DNA of 41,571 bases from Clostridiales bacterium (GTDB taxonomy: Bacteria > Bacillota > Clostridia > Oscillospirales > UBA644): the NCBI GenBank assembly GCA_003343705.1, contig QAKR01000036.1, positions 1 through 41,571 of the forward strand, written 5' to 3'. Positions 25,035 through 33,322 of the stretch are shown one piece after another (within the stretch, counting starts at the first letter, position 1; the number at the start of each line of letters is the position of its first letter). The notes below the pieces were generated by a model. The model saw only the letters and a program-made list of their open reading frames with translations, had not been told where the DNA came from and searched no databases. The translations under genes and the position numbers were made by a program.

Positions 25035-25063
25035 ATAATAGCACATTAAATTGCTAATGTCAA
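25035..25063 (-). promoter_or_regulatory. Promoter of the DeoR-headed locus with candidate operator
   Basis: Minus strand TTGACA (25058-25063), 17-bp spacer, TATTAT (25035-25040). The inverted repeat CATTA-N6-TAATG (25044-25059) sits between the two hexamers and may bind the DeoR protein. Confidence 0.75.
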
Positions 25064-25074
25064 TAGATAAAAAT

Positions 25075-25121
25075 AAGTACGGCGTAAAATAATCTAAACA
25101 ATTATTTTACGCCGTACTTTT
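25075..25121. terminator. Strong bidirectional terminator ending the hydrogenase operon
   Basis: 19-bp perfect stem (25075-25093 with 25101-25119, core GTACGGCGTAAAATAAT), 7-nt loop, with T-rich tails on both strands. Downstream of the last operon gene and just upstream of the DeoR promoter. Confidence 0.93.
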
Positions 25122-25135
25122 AATAACAATTTTTA

Positions 25136-25381
25136 TTAAAGGATAGAAATGATATTTTGCGTAAAGAATTCTTTTGCCTGTTCCGGTTGAACGCTGAAAA
25201 TTTCGTCATTTACAGACACGGAAACGCCTTTGTTTTCGCATTTTTTCATGCAAAACGCTGTTTTAAGTTCTACTTTACTGTTGAGTTTATTTTCTTCTAT
25301 CATTTGCTGAAAGGTTTGTATTACATTATATGAACCCCTTATATGGCAGGCACTGCCTATGCAAACACTCAACTCAATCAT
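25136..25381 (-). CDS. Small thioredoxin-like [2Fe-2S] ferredoxin (operon distal copy)
   Basis: Encodes 81 residues: CIGSAC (Cys7, Cys12) and FCMKKC (Cys44, Cys48) give the C-x4-C...C-x3-C pattern of thioredoxin-like [2Fe-2S] proteins, also seen in NuoE/HydC. A paralogue of the 78-residue protein encoded earlier in the same operon. Likely an electron carrier or docking partner for the hydrogenase complex. Lies 1 nt after hydA and directly before the operon terminator. Confidence 0.85.
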   Translation of the reverse strand: MIELSVCIGSACHIRGSYNVIQTFQQMIEENKLNSKVELKTAFCMKKCENKGVSVSVNDEIFSVQPEQAKEFFTQNIISIL

Positions 25382-25382
25382 T

Positions 25383-27074
25383 TTATTTATCCTCCGTATA
25401 CTTCACATGAAGCAACTCGTGAACTCGTCCTTTTAAAATTCCGTTGTAAAGAGACATAACAACCGGGTTTTCTTCAGATCGTCTAATGCTTGTCATCTTA
25501 TCTGCAGCATATAAGCCTTGACCTCTTTTATGCTTTTCTTCAAGTATTTCAAAAGGTTGACCGGCACCACAGACACAGCCTCCGGGACAAGCCATAACTT
25601 CAACAAAGTCGTAATGAACTTCTCCTGCTTTAATCTTTTTGATAAGCTCGTCAGTGTTTCCAAGTCCGCTTACAACCGCAATTTTAACTTGTCTGTCTCC
25701 ATAAGGAATAGTTGCCTCTTTTACGCCTTCAAAACCTCTAATACCTGTATATTTTATTGTTTTCATTGTTGTGCTTGATTTATCATTTACTATGCGACGA
25801 AGAACCGCTTCTGTAACACCGCCTGTTACACCAAAAATTACACCTGCTCCGCTGTAAGACCCAAAAGGCATATCAACAGCTTCCGGTTCGAGTTCGTTGA
25901 ATATAATACCGGATTCTTTTATCATTCTTATAAGCTCTTGTGTTGTAAGAACATAATCGACGTTAGGCATATTATCAACTTTGAATTCATCGCGTGCTGC
26001 CTCAAATTTCTTTGCTGTACAAGGCATAATAGCAACATGAACATGTTTACGGCTTGAAGTTGCATACTGTGCTTTAATTACCGATGCGAACATCTGCATA
26101 GGTGAACGGCAGGTTGAAATATCTTTCAAAAGCTCAGGATAATTCTTTTCAGCATAACTTATCCATGCAGGACAGCAAGAAGTGAAGAGCGGCATTTCGT
26201 GTTCGCCTTCTCCAAGCCTGTTAAGGAATTCATTTGCTTCTTCTAAAACAGTCAGGTCTGCGCTTGTAGAAGTGTCAAATATCTCATCAAAGCCCATACG
26301 ACGTAGTGCAGCAACAATCATTCCAATTCCGTTTTCTCCGTTTTGGAAACCGAGCTCACGGCTGAGACCGACACGTACGGCAGGCGCAATTTGGACTGTG
26401 ACTTTTGTATCCGGATCATCAAGTACTTTCCAGATTTTCGATGTGTCGTTTTTAACAACTAACGCACCTGTAGGACATACAGCAGCACATTGTCCGCAGC
26501 CTACGCAAGGAGATTCTGCAAGAGGTTTATCAAAGGCCGGACCAATTTTCATTTTTGAGCCTCTGAATGCAAAATCTATGGCGCCGACGTGCTGAACTTC
26601 ATTACACATTCTTACACAGTCACCGCAAAGAATACATTTATTTGTGTCTCTTACAATGCTGAGAGAAGATTCATCGACTTTAGGAGCTGATGCAGTGTTC
26701 GGGAAACGAACATCTTCTATATGAAAGCGTTTTGCCAAATCTTGAAGTTTGCAGTCTGCGTTGTTTTCACAGGTAGTACAATCTCTGCAGTGATTTGCAA
26801 GCAAAAGTTCCAAAATCATTTTACGGTATTTACGAAGTCTTTCAGTGTTTGTTTTTATTGACATCCCCGGTCTCGGCGGAGTAGAGCAAGCTGCATCAAG
26901 ACCTCCGCGTTCGTTTTCAACCATACACATACGGCATGCTCCGTATATTGAAAGTTCTGAATGATAACAGAATGTCGGCATTTTTATACCGGCCTTTCTG
27001 ATCAATTCAAGCAGGTTTTTCTCATCGTTAATTTTAACCGGAATATCATCAACATACATTATATTCTTGTTCAT
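25383..27074 (-). CDS. hydA: [FeFe]-hydrogenase catalytic subunit HydA of a trimeric NADH-linked enzyme
   Basis: Start at the ATG 27074, 8 nt after AAGGAG; gives 563 residues. Domains: [2Fe-2S] (Cys36, 47, 50, 63), His-ligated cluster (His95, Cys99, 102, 108), two [4Fe-4S] (Cys147/150/153/157 and 190/193/196/200), then the H-cluster domain with L1 TSCCPAW (298-304), L2 MPCTAKKFE (350-358) and L3 EVMACPGGC (Cys496, Cys500). L3 continues VCGAGQP, where GGGQP is usual, with an extra Cys502. Evolves or takes up H2; with HydB and HydC it likely couples NADH and ferredoxin to H2 (bifurcating type). Coupled to hydB (2-nt gap). Confidence 0.95.
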   Translation of the reverse strand: MNKNIMYVDDIPVKINDEKNLLELIRKAGIKMPTFCYHSELSIYGACRMCMVENERGGLDAACSTPPRPGMSIKTNTERLRKYRKMILELLLANHCRDCTTCENNADCKLQDLAKRFHIEDVRFPNTASAPKVDESSLSIVRDTNKCILCGDCVRMCNEVQHVGAIDFAFRGSKMKIGPAFDKPLAESPCVGCGQCAAVCPTGALVVKNDTSKIWKVLDDPDTKVTVQIAPAVRVGLSRELGFQNGENGIGMIVAALRRMGFDEIFDTSTSADLTVLEEANEFLNRLGEGEHEMPLFTSCCPAWISYAEKNYPELLKDISTCRSPMQMFASVIKAQYATSSRKHVHVAIMPCTAKKFEAARDEFKVDNMPNVDYVLTTQELIRMIKESGIIFNELEPEAVDMPFGSYSGAGVIFGVTGGVTEAVLRRIVNDKSSTTMKTIKYTGIRGFEGVKEATIPYGDRQVKIAVVSGLGNTDELIKKIKAGEVHYDFVEVMACPGGCVCGAGQPFEILEEKHKRGQGLYAADKMTSIRRSEENPVVMSLYNGILKGRVHELLHVKYTEDK

Positions 27075-27076
27075 AT

Positions 27077-28948
27077 TCAGTTCTCCTTTATGGCATGGAA
27101 CGGGCAGGATTCTACACACGCACCGCATTTAATACATTTACTTTGGTCAATAACAAACGGCTCTTTAACCTTACCGCTTATTGCACCTGCAGGACAAAGT
27201 CTGGAACACTTGCCGCAGCCCTTACAAAGAGAAGCTTCAATTGTAATCTTTTTAAGCTTACTGCATGTACCGGTGGGACAAGTACCGTGAATATGTGCTT
27301 CATATTCATCTCTGAAGTTTTTAATAGTACTTCTTACCGGATTAGGAGCTGTTTTACCAAGGCCGCAGAGTGCTGTAGATGTAATCATTTCAGAAAGCTC
27401 TAAGAGTAAATCAATATCGCTTTCTTTACCTTTACCTTCAACTATATTCTCAAGGATTTCAAGCATGCGCTTAGTACCTTCGCGACAGGGAACACATTTT
27501 CCGCAAGATTCGTTCTGAGTAAAGTTCATAAAGAATCTTGCAACTTCAACGATACAAGTATGTTCATCCATAACAACAAGACCACCAGAACCAATCATTG
27601 CACCAACAGATTTTAATGAGTCGTAATCAAGGGGAAGGTCAAGGTTATCTTTTGTCAAACATCCGCCCGAAGGGCCGCCTATCTGAACAGCTTTGAAATC
27701 TGCACCGCCTCTACAACCTCCGCCTATGTCATAAATAACTTCACGCAAAGTTGTTCCCATGGGGATTTCGATAAGACCTGTATTTTGAATGTTTCCTGTA
27801 AGAGCGAAAGCCTTTGTCCCTGAGCTGGATTCGCAACCTATAGAATTATACCAATCTGCACCACGATTTATAATAAGCGGAACGTTAGCATATGTTTCAA
27901 CATTGTTAGGAACTGTCGGACAACCGAATAAACCTTTAATAACAGTCAGCGGCGGACGTACACGCGGGAAGCCTCTTTCGCCTTCAATTGAAGCTATAAG
28001 AGCAGTTTCTTCACCGCAAACAAATGCACCTGCACCACAATTAATATGTACTGTAAAATCAAAGCCGCTTCCAAGAATATTTTCACCCAAAATTCCAATC
28101 TCAAGGGCTTGTTTTATAGCATTTTGGAGTCTTGCAACGGCCATGGGGTATTCGGCTCTTACGTAAATATACCCTTTAGTTGCTCCTACTGCACGGCCGG
28201 CAACCATCATTCCTTCAAGGACTCTATGTGGGTCACCTTCCATAATGCTTCTGTCCATAAATGCTCCGGGGTCACCCTCGTCACCGTTACACAGTATGTA
28301 TTTTTGTTCAGCTTCTGTTTTTCTTACAGTTTCCCATTTAATACCTGCCGGGAATCCTGCACCGCCGCGTCCACGAAGATTAGAATCTTTAATAGTTTTA
28401 ACAACTTCATCTCCGTCGAGGTCGAATAATACTTTTTCAAGAGCTGAATAACCGCCCAGTGCAATATATTCCTGAATAGAGTCGGCATCGATATGACCAC
28501 AATGTTCAAGAACAAGACGTGTTTGCTTTTTATAAAAAGGAATCTCATCCTGTTTAGGATATACCTTATCATTTTGATGATATGCCAATCTTTCGATTAA
28601 TTCGTTTTTAGCGATTGTTTTTTCAATAATGTCTTCACAGTCTTCAAGTTTAACTTTTGTATAAAGCCAACCTTGCGGTTCAATTCTGACAAGAGGTCCC
28701 ATTTCGCAAAATCCGTGGCAACCACATTTTTTTACACCGACACTTTCGTCGTGAGGTTCTTCTTCCAGCTCTACAGAACAGCGAATATTCTTTTCTTTAA
28801 GAAGGTTAACAAGTTTTGCATATATGTCAAGCGATCCGCTGGCTATACAACCTGTTCCGGCACAAACAAGTATTTTTTTTGTTTGTGCATCAAGTGATTT
28901 TTTACATGAAGCGCGTAAATTAATTAGATCTTCTCTGCTTTTAAGCAT
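27077..28948 (-). CDS. hydB: HydB, NADH/FMN-binding subunit of the trimeric hydrogenase (NuoF-like)
   Basis: Encodes 623 residues: N-terminal thioredoxin-like [2Fe-2S] domain (Cys29, 34, 77, 81), NuoF core with NADH loop GRGGAGFPAG and FMN site CNGDEGDPGAFMDRS, the [4Fe-4S] motif ESCGKCVPCREG, and two C-terminal ferredoxin clusters (CKGCGKCSRLC, CIKCGACVESC). This domain order is typical for HydB of bifurcating hydrogenases. It exchanges electrons between NADH and ferredoxin. Its start overlaps hydC by 8 nt. Confidence 0.95.
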   Translation of the reverse strand: MLKSREDLINLRASCKKSLDAQTKKILVCAGTGCIASGSLDIYAKLVNLLKEKNIRCSVELEEEPHDESVGVKKCGCHGFCEMGPLVRIEPQGWLYTKVKLEDCEDIIEKTIAKNELIERLAYHQNDKVYPKQDEIPFYKKQTRLVLEHCGHIDADSIQEYIALGGYSALEKVLFDLDGDEVVKTIKDSNLRGRGGAGFPAGIKWETVRKTEAEQKYILCNGDEGDPGAFMDRSIMEGDPHRVLEGMMVAGRAVGATKGYIYVRAEYPMAVARLQNAIKQALEIGILGENILGSGFDFTVHINCGAGAFVCGEETALIASIEGERGFPRVRPPLTVIKGLFGCPTVPNNVETYANVPLIINRGADWYNSIGCESSSGTKAFALTGNIQNTGLIEIPMGTTLREVIYDIGGGCRGGADFKAVQIGGPSGGCLTKDNLDLPLDYDSLKSVGAMIGSGGLVVMDEHTCIVEVARFFMNFTQNESCGKCVPCREGTKRMLEILENIVEGKGKESDIDLLLELSEMITSTALCGLGKTAPNPVRSTIKNFRDEYEAHIHGTCPTGTCSKLKKITIEASLCKGCGKCSRLCPAGAISGKVKEPFVIDQSKCIKCGACVESCPFHAIKEN

Positions 28949-29426
28949 TTTTCTCTTCCTCCTTGATCTGGTGCAGCAGCTCTGCTGTTTTGTCTGGGGT
29001 CATTGCAGGATATACTTTATCGTTTACCGTTAAAACAGGTGAGAGCCCGCAAGCGCCGAGACAGGAAACTGTTTCAACCGTGAACATTAGATCATCAGTT
29101 GTTTTTTTCTTATCAGATAAAGAAAGCTCTTCACGCAAACAATTAAGTATAGGTATAGATTTTCTTACATGGCAAGCTGTTCCGTCGCAGACTTTTATGA
29201 CATATTTACCTTTAGCTTCAAGAGAGAAGTTTTCATAAAATGTTGCAACACTATAAATTTTTGCTTCACTTACATTTATTTTTTTTGCCAAATATGAAAA
29301 AACTTCATTAGGCAGATAATGATAATGTCCCTGAATGGCTTGAAGCATAGGAATTATTGACTGTTGTGTGTGTTCAAAACCTGATGTAATTTCATCAAGT
29401 TTTTTGTAATCAAATTCTTTAACCAT
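28941..29426 (-). CDS. hydC: HydC, [2Fe-2S] NuoE-like subunit of the trimeric hydrogenase
   Basis: Encodes 161 residues. Helical N-terminal part (about 1-65) and a thioredoxin-like [2Fe-2S] domain with ligands Cys80, Cys85, Cys122 and Cys126. Same layout as NuoE/HydC, which delivers electrons between HydB and HydA. Good SD (AAGGAG) before the ATG; 13 nt after the phosphatase gene, overlapping hydB. Confidence 0.94.
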   Translation of the reverse strand: MVKEFDYKKLDEITSGFEHTQQSIIPMLQAIQGHYHYLPNEVFSYLAKKINVSEAKIYSVATFYENFSLEAKGKYVIKVCDGTACHVRKSIPILNCLREELSLSDKKKTTDDLMFTVETVSCLGACGLSPVLTVNDKVYPAMTPDKTAELLHQIKEEEKNA

Positions 29427-29439
29427 AAAAAATATCTCC

Positions 29440-30615
29440 TTAAAAATAACTTACCTTTATTTTTTTACCCATTTGTTTTAAGCAATTTGTTAACTCTTCA
29501 ACAAGCTGCATTTTTATATTAAAATTAATAGGTAACGCCGGATTTTGGTGAGCCGGATTAACAGCTCTACCTACATAGAAATTAATGTCGGTTGCTTCTT
29601 CAAATAAAAGCCTTGCTATCATTGAAGCTCCGTCTTTTTTATAACACCATTGAGAATAAGTCTCATTGTCTTTAAGGTAATCTCTAGCGTAGGTGAGGAC
29701 TTTATTAATAGTTATTACTCCTTCAGTTACAAGATCTACGCCTTCAATTTTTGCTATCGGTGGAATGTCCGGATCCGGTGATAATAATTCCGGAACAAGC
29801 TCTTTTTTTAAAAACTCAGCCGCAATAGACGATGTCGTTCCACCACATACAATATGCTTGCCTTCTTTTGCAAAGAAAAGAGACATCATTTTATCACAGT
29901 CATCGCGGTTAGAGGGGGGGCCTATTATTAAATTCATCGGTACACGTTTTCTTATTTTAATTGTTAAGGCTGTTGTATCATCGCCAGGCTGACCGCCGTA
30001 TAGCTTATAACATTCATCAAGAAGAATGGTGTTAAGCGTTTTTGCGGTAAAACCTACGTGATAAAACGTTTCCATAAACGGAATTATATCTTTACGCTCC
30101 CAACCGAAATTCAGTTCAGTTCCGACACCGGCATGAATACATCCGTCACTCATCATAATAAGAACATCATTTTCCTGTAAGTTTATTTTAGAAAAATAAA
30201 TTGTTTTTTGCCCTATTGTTCTTATAGTTTTAGGTATTTCAAAGTTTTTTCCATCACGGATAAAAATTACATCCGGATTGTCATATTGAATAATTTCTGC
30301 TTCGGAGTTTTGGATAAGGCGTATTATAGTAAACGTTGAGTAAGCAACGCCGCGAACGGAACACACAGGAAGAGTGGCAGCGATTGTTTCGACGCAATCG
30401 TCTATTTCCAATCCTTCTGCCATCATCGTTGAAATAATTTTAGCGGTGAGCGTGGATAGTATATTTGCTTTAACTCCGCTTCCGAGACCGTCGGCTAAAA
30501 CAACCGTAGTTATTTCATTTTCTTCATCTTCAACCACGTCTATATGGTCTCCGCAAAGCTGCTCTCCGTATTTAATCATGCTGTTATATCCGATATCCGA
30601 ACAAAGGTCATTCAT
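29440..30615 (-). CDS. SpoIIE-like PP2C-type phosphatase linked to the sensory hydrogenase
   Basis: Encodes 391 residues. PP2C/SpoIIE core with metal-binding acids in VLADGLGSG (Asp42), MSDGCIHAG (Asp157) and GDDTTAL (Asp212, Asp213), about residues 1-220, followed by an extra C-terminal domain (about 225-390) with GPPSNRDD and GGTTSSIA. Found next to group C sensory hydrogenases in Clostridia. It probably removes a phosphate from a signalling protein in response to the adjacent HydS-like sensor; the target is unknown. It overlaps the sensor gene by 8 nt, so the two are co-translated. Confidence 0.85.
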   Translation of the reverse strand: MNDLCSDIGYNSMIKYGEQLCGDHIDVVEDEENEITTVVLADGLGSGVKANILSTLTAKIISTMMAEGLEIDDCVETIAATLPVCSVRGVAYSTFTIIRLIQNSEAEIIQYDNPDVIFIRDGKNFEIPKTIRTIGQKTIYFSKINLQENDVLIMMSDGCIHAGVGTELNFGWERKDIIPFMETFYHVGFTAKTLNTILLDECYKLYGGQPGDDTTALTIKIRKRVPMNLIIGPPSNRDDCDKMMSLFFAKEGKHIVCGGTTSSIAAEFLKKELVPELLSPDPDIPPIAKIEGVDLVTEGVITINKVLTYARDYLKDNETYSQWCYKKDGASMIARLLFEEATDINFYVGRAVNPAHQNPALPINFNIKMQLVEELTNCLKQMGKKIKVSYF

Positions 30616-32290
30616 CTTCGATGGACTCCTTTAATTTTGTTAGGGCTATCTTCGTTTCAGCTGCCGTCTCGCCGAGCAATGATGCTATTTCCTGAACAAT
30701 TCGCATTTGTTTTTCAACTACTTTATCTGCAATGTCAACAGTTTGACGGCTGATAGTTTCCTTTTTCTCTCTTTGCAGCTCGTATTCTGTTATATCTCGC
30801 ATGATACAAAATAAAATGCGATATTCTTTATCATATATTATCGTTTGCTCTACATATTTTTTATATTCTGCTAGATATAACCGCTTATCTCTTATACTTC
30901 TTCCGGTTTTGCGGACAGTCATAAAGTCTTTCGGATCCATAATTCTGACGATCTGCTCACCCAAGACATTAGAGGCTGCACGAATATTCATAATTTTCAT
31001 GGCTGCGCGGTTTATCTGTTGCACTTCAAGATCTTCGTTAAGTACTATAATTCCATTAGGTGTATTGCTTATAATATTTCCGGAAAAGTTTTCTGCTTTT
31101 TCTTTTAAAAACGGAAGGCACATTGAAAGATCTGCTTTACCTTGGTATACAGCGATTGCTTTTTCACGACAGGTATTATATCCGCATGTTCCGCAGTTAA
31201 GCTCGTCTTCTTTTCTTGTTTTGCCTATTTGTTCAAGAATAGCTTTAATTTCTTCTTCGGAAGGTGTATCTTCATTTTTTTGAAGCGATGGTATTTCTTT
31301 TTTTATTTCACTATCTGACAATGTATTGGTATTGAAATCTTTTTTACCTGCATAACTTGAAACAGCCCCGAAATCTCGAACCGGGCTTCTGTGATATTTT
31401 TCCATTACAGGTCCGCCAATACAGCTACCTGAGCAAGCCGACATTTCAATAAAGCATTTATGTATGCTTCCGATTTCTATATCGTGAAGCGCGGCAATAC
31501 AGTTTTCAGTACCGTCTACAGTAAGATATGTGTATTCTTCATTAGCACATTCCATCGTTTTGAGAATCCCTCCGACTGTTGGGAATAGCCTCGTTTTACT
31601 TTCATCAAGAGGTTTGTCTTCGGGATCGGGGAGTAATTCTATATTTTTCTCTTCAAGCCACTTTGTAAGCTCTTCAAAAGTTAAAACAGCATCGACTGTT
31701 TCGGGATATCTGTTGGCTTCATCTTTTTTTGCCACACATGGGCCGATAAAAACTGTTTTAGCTCCCGGAAATCTTTTCTTTATATCCGTACAGTGGGCTT
31801 GCATAGGTGATTTTATGTTTGCCAAATATGGTAGTAGATTTGGAAAATACTTTTGTATCAATAAATTTGCCGAATGGCAGCACGACGATATAATTATGTC
31901 GTGTCTGCCGTCAGCTATCATTTTATCATATTCTTTTTTTACCATCGTTGCACCGATGGCGGTTTCTTCTGCAGCTGTGAATCCTAATTCTTTCAATGCT
32001 TTTTCGAGTGCTTTTATGCCTATGCCATTGTAATTCGCAATAAACGAAGGAGCAATCGAGGCAATGACAGGGGCGTCCTGATCAATCAAGACTTTAACCT
32101 TTTCGACCTCACTAACAATTTCCTTCGCATTCTGCGGACAGACAACAAAGCAACGGCCGCATAAAATACATTCATAGCCTACAATGTTTGCCTGTCCTGC
32201 AGAAAAGCGAATTGACTTGACAGGGCAGTTTCTTATACACTTATAACAGTTTTTACAATTTGACTTTTTAAGCTTAAGAAAATCTGCCAT
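30608..32290 (-). CDS. Group C-type sensory [FeFe]-hydrogenase with PAS domain (HydS-like)
   Basis: Encodes 560 residues: two N-terminal [4Fe-4S] clusters (Cys12/15/18/22 and 41/44/47/51), H-cluster domain with altered motifs L1 SSCCHS (135-140), L2 GPCVAKKDE (Cys185) and L3 EMSACSGSC (Cys286, Cys290), then an Fe-S motif CGTCGYNTC (366-374), a PAS domain (about 405-505) and a C-terminal helix. Altered H-cluster loops plus a PAS tail are the marks of regulatory, not catalytic, hydrogenases. It likely senses H2 or redox state and signals through the overlapping phosphatase. It has no kinase domain of its own. Confidence 0.92.
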   Translation of the reverse strand: MADFLKLKKSNCKNCYKCIRNCPVKSIRFSAGQANIVGYECILCGRCFVVCPQNAKEIVSEVEKVKVLIDQDAPVIASIAPSFIANYNGIGIKALEKALKELGFTAAEETAIGATMVKKEYDKMIADGRHDIIISSCCHSANLLIQKYFPNLLPYLANIKSPMQAHCTDIKKRFPGAKTVFIGPCVAKKDEANRYPETVDAVLTFEELTKWLEEKNIELLPDPEDKPLDESKTRLFPTVGGILKTMECANEEYTYLTVDGTENCIAALHDIEIGSIHKCFIEMSACSGSCIGGPVMEKYHRSPVRDFGAVSSYAGKKDFNTNTLSDSEIKKEIPSLQKNEDTPSEEEIKAILEQIGKTRKEDELNCGTCGYNTCREKAIAVYQGKADLSMCLPFLKEKAENFSGNIISNTPNGIIVLNEDLEVQQINRAAMKIMNIRAASNVLGEQIVRIMDPKDFMTVRKTGRSIRDKRLYLAEYKKYVEQTIIYDKEYRILFCIMRDITEYELQREKKETISRQTVDIADKVVEKQMRIVQEIASLLGETAAETKIALTKLKESIEDE

Positions 32291-32304
32291 TGCCTGTCCT
32301 CCTT

Positions 32305-32541
32305 TTATCTTTCAAGGATTTCTTTTTCGAAAAATGCGTTAACCGTGTCAGGAGTTACCGAAAACATTTTATTATCTACGGTAACACTTACACCGTTTTG
32401 ACAGTTACCCATGCAAAAAGTACCGCTTAGTTCAACTTTGTCTTTTAAATTGTTTTGTGCTATTAAATATTGAAGCTGCTCTACAACTTTTCTAGAGCCT
32501 TTAAGGTGACAAGAACTTCCGATGCAAACAACTACTTTCAT
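32305..32541 (-). CDS. Small thioredoxin-like [2Fe-2S] ferredoxin (operon proximal copy)
   Basis: Encodes 78 residues with Cys6, Cys11, Cys43 and Cys47 in the C-x4-C...C-x3-C pattern. A close paralogue of the 81-residue protein that ends the operon. It sits 14 nt upstream of the HydS-like gene and could be its electron partner. SD AGCGGAGGTAG region before the ATG. Confidence 0.85.
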   Translation of the reverse strand: MKVVVCIGSSCHLKGSRKVVEQLQYLIAQNNLKDKVELSGTFCMGNCQNGVSVTVDNKMFSVTPDTVNAFFEKEILER

Positions 32542-32558
32542 ATCTGTGCTACCTCCGC

Positions 32559-33308
32559 TTATTCATAGTCAACGACGCTGACCCAAGAAAGCAGGAACTC
32601 ACGTTCTTTTTCGTTACCCTTAACGGACTGAGATGCAGCCACGATAGGAAGCCATTTTTGAACGTATTGTTTAGCAGTGTCGCTTTTTTTACAGAATAAG
32701 TCAAGGTATTTTTCAGCACCTTCAATGTTCCCCTCAAGCCAGAACAATAAATATGTTCGTGCTACATCTGCTGAAGCGTTGCCTTGTGTTGCATGTGCCC
32801 AGTCAATTATATAGGGAACATTATCCGGTGTGATTATAATATTGGAAGGGTTAAAATCTCCGTGGCATACTTTAAGATTCTTAGGCATGCCTTCAAGTCT
32901 TGTATGCAAATCGTAACGAGTAGTAGCATCAAGATTTGTCTGAGAAATTTTGCGGTTCATTTTATCTTTTAATTTGCCTAAAAGAGGTGCCTTTTGTGCG
33001 TGAACACTCATTTGTAAATCTACAAAGAGTTCAAGATATTCATCGTATTTGGAAGGATTTTTTGCCATAAGCTCTGCTAATGTTTCGCCCTCGATATAGT
33101 CGGAAACAATTGCCCATTTACCGTCAATTTTTGTTACTTCAACAATTTTCGGTATATTAAGAGCTGTTTCCTCGACACGTGCCTGATTAAGCGCTTCGTT
33201 AAGAATATCTGCTTTAGAAAAGTCGCTGTTGAAAAGTTTGATTGCAAGCTTGCCGTCGCGATAAACCGTTTTACTGTTTCTAACCGCTATAACCTTATCG
33301 AGTTTCAT
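32559..33308 (-). CDS. APH/choline-kinase-fold phosphotransferase
   Basis: Encodes 249 residues of the aminoglycoside-phosphotransferase/protein-kinase-like fold: ATP-binding Lys24 in LAIKLF, catalytic loop HGDFNPSN (Asp151, Asn156) and metal Asp169 in IIDWAHA. Probably phosphorylates a small molecule. It lies inside the redox operon, 14 nt after adhE and 17 nt before the ferredoxin gene. No antibiotic-resistance role should be assumed from the fold. SD GGAGG lies before the ATG. Confidence 0.88.
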   Translation of the reverse strand: MKLDKVIAVRNSKTVYRDGKLAIKLFNSDFSKADILNEALNQARVEETALNIPKIVEVTKIDGKWAIVSDYIEGETLAELMAKNPSKYDEYLELFVDLQMSVHAQKAPLLGKLKDKMNRKISQTNLDATTRYDLHTRLEGMPKNLKVCHGDFNPSNIIITPDNVPYIIDWAHATQGNASADVARTYLLFWLEGNIEGAEKYLDLFCKKSDTAKQYVQKWLPIVAASQSVKGNEKEREFLLSWVSVVDYE

Positions 33309-33322
33309 GTCTGTGCTCCTCC

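Noticed and set aside
31530..32033. 167-codon plus-strand ORF
   Set aside because: Antisense shadow of the sensory hydrogenase gene; Ser-rich as expected from reversed codons.
32559..33308. Aminoglycoside resistance gene
   Set aside because: Only the kinase fold matches; the position in a fermentation operon argues against resistance.
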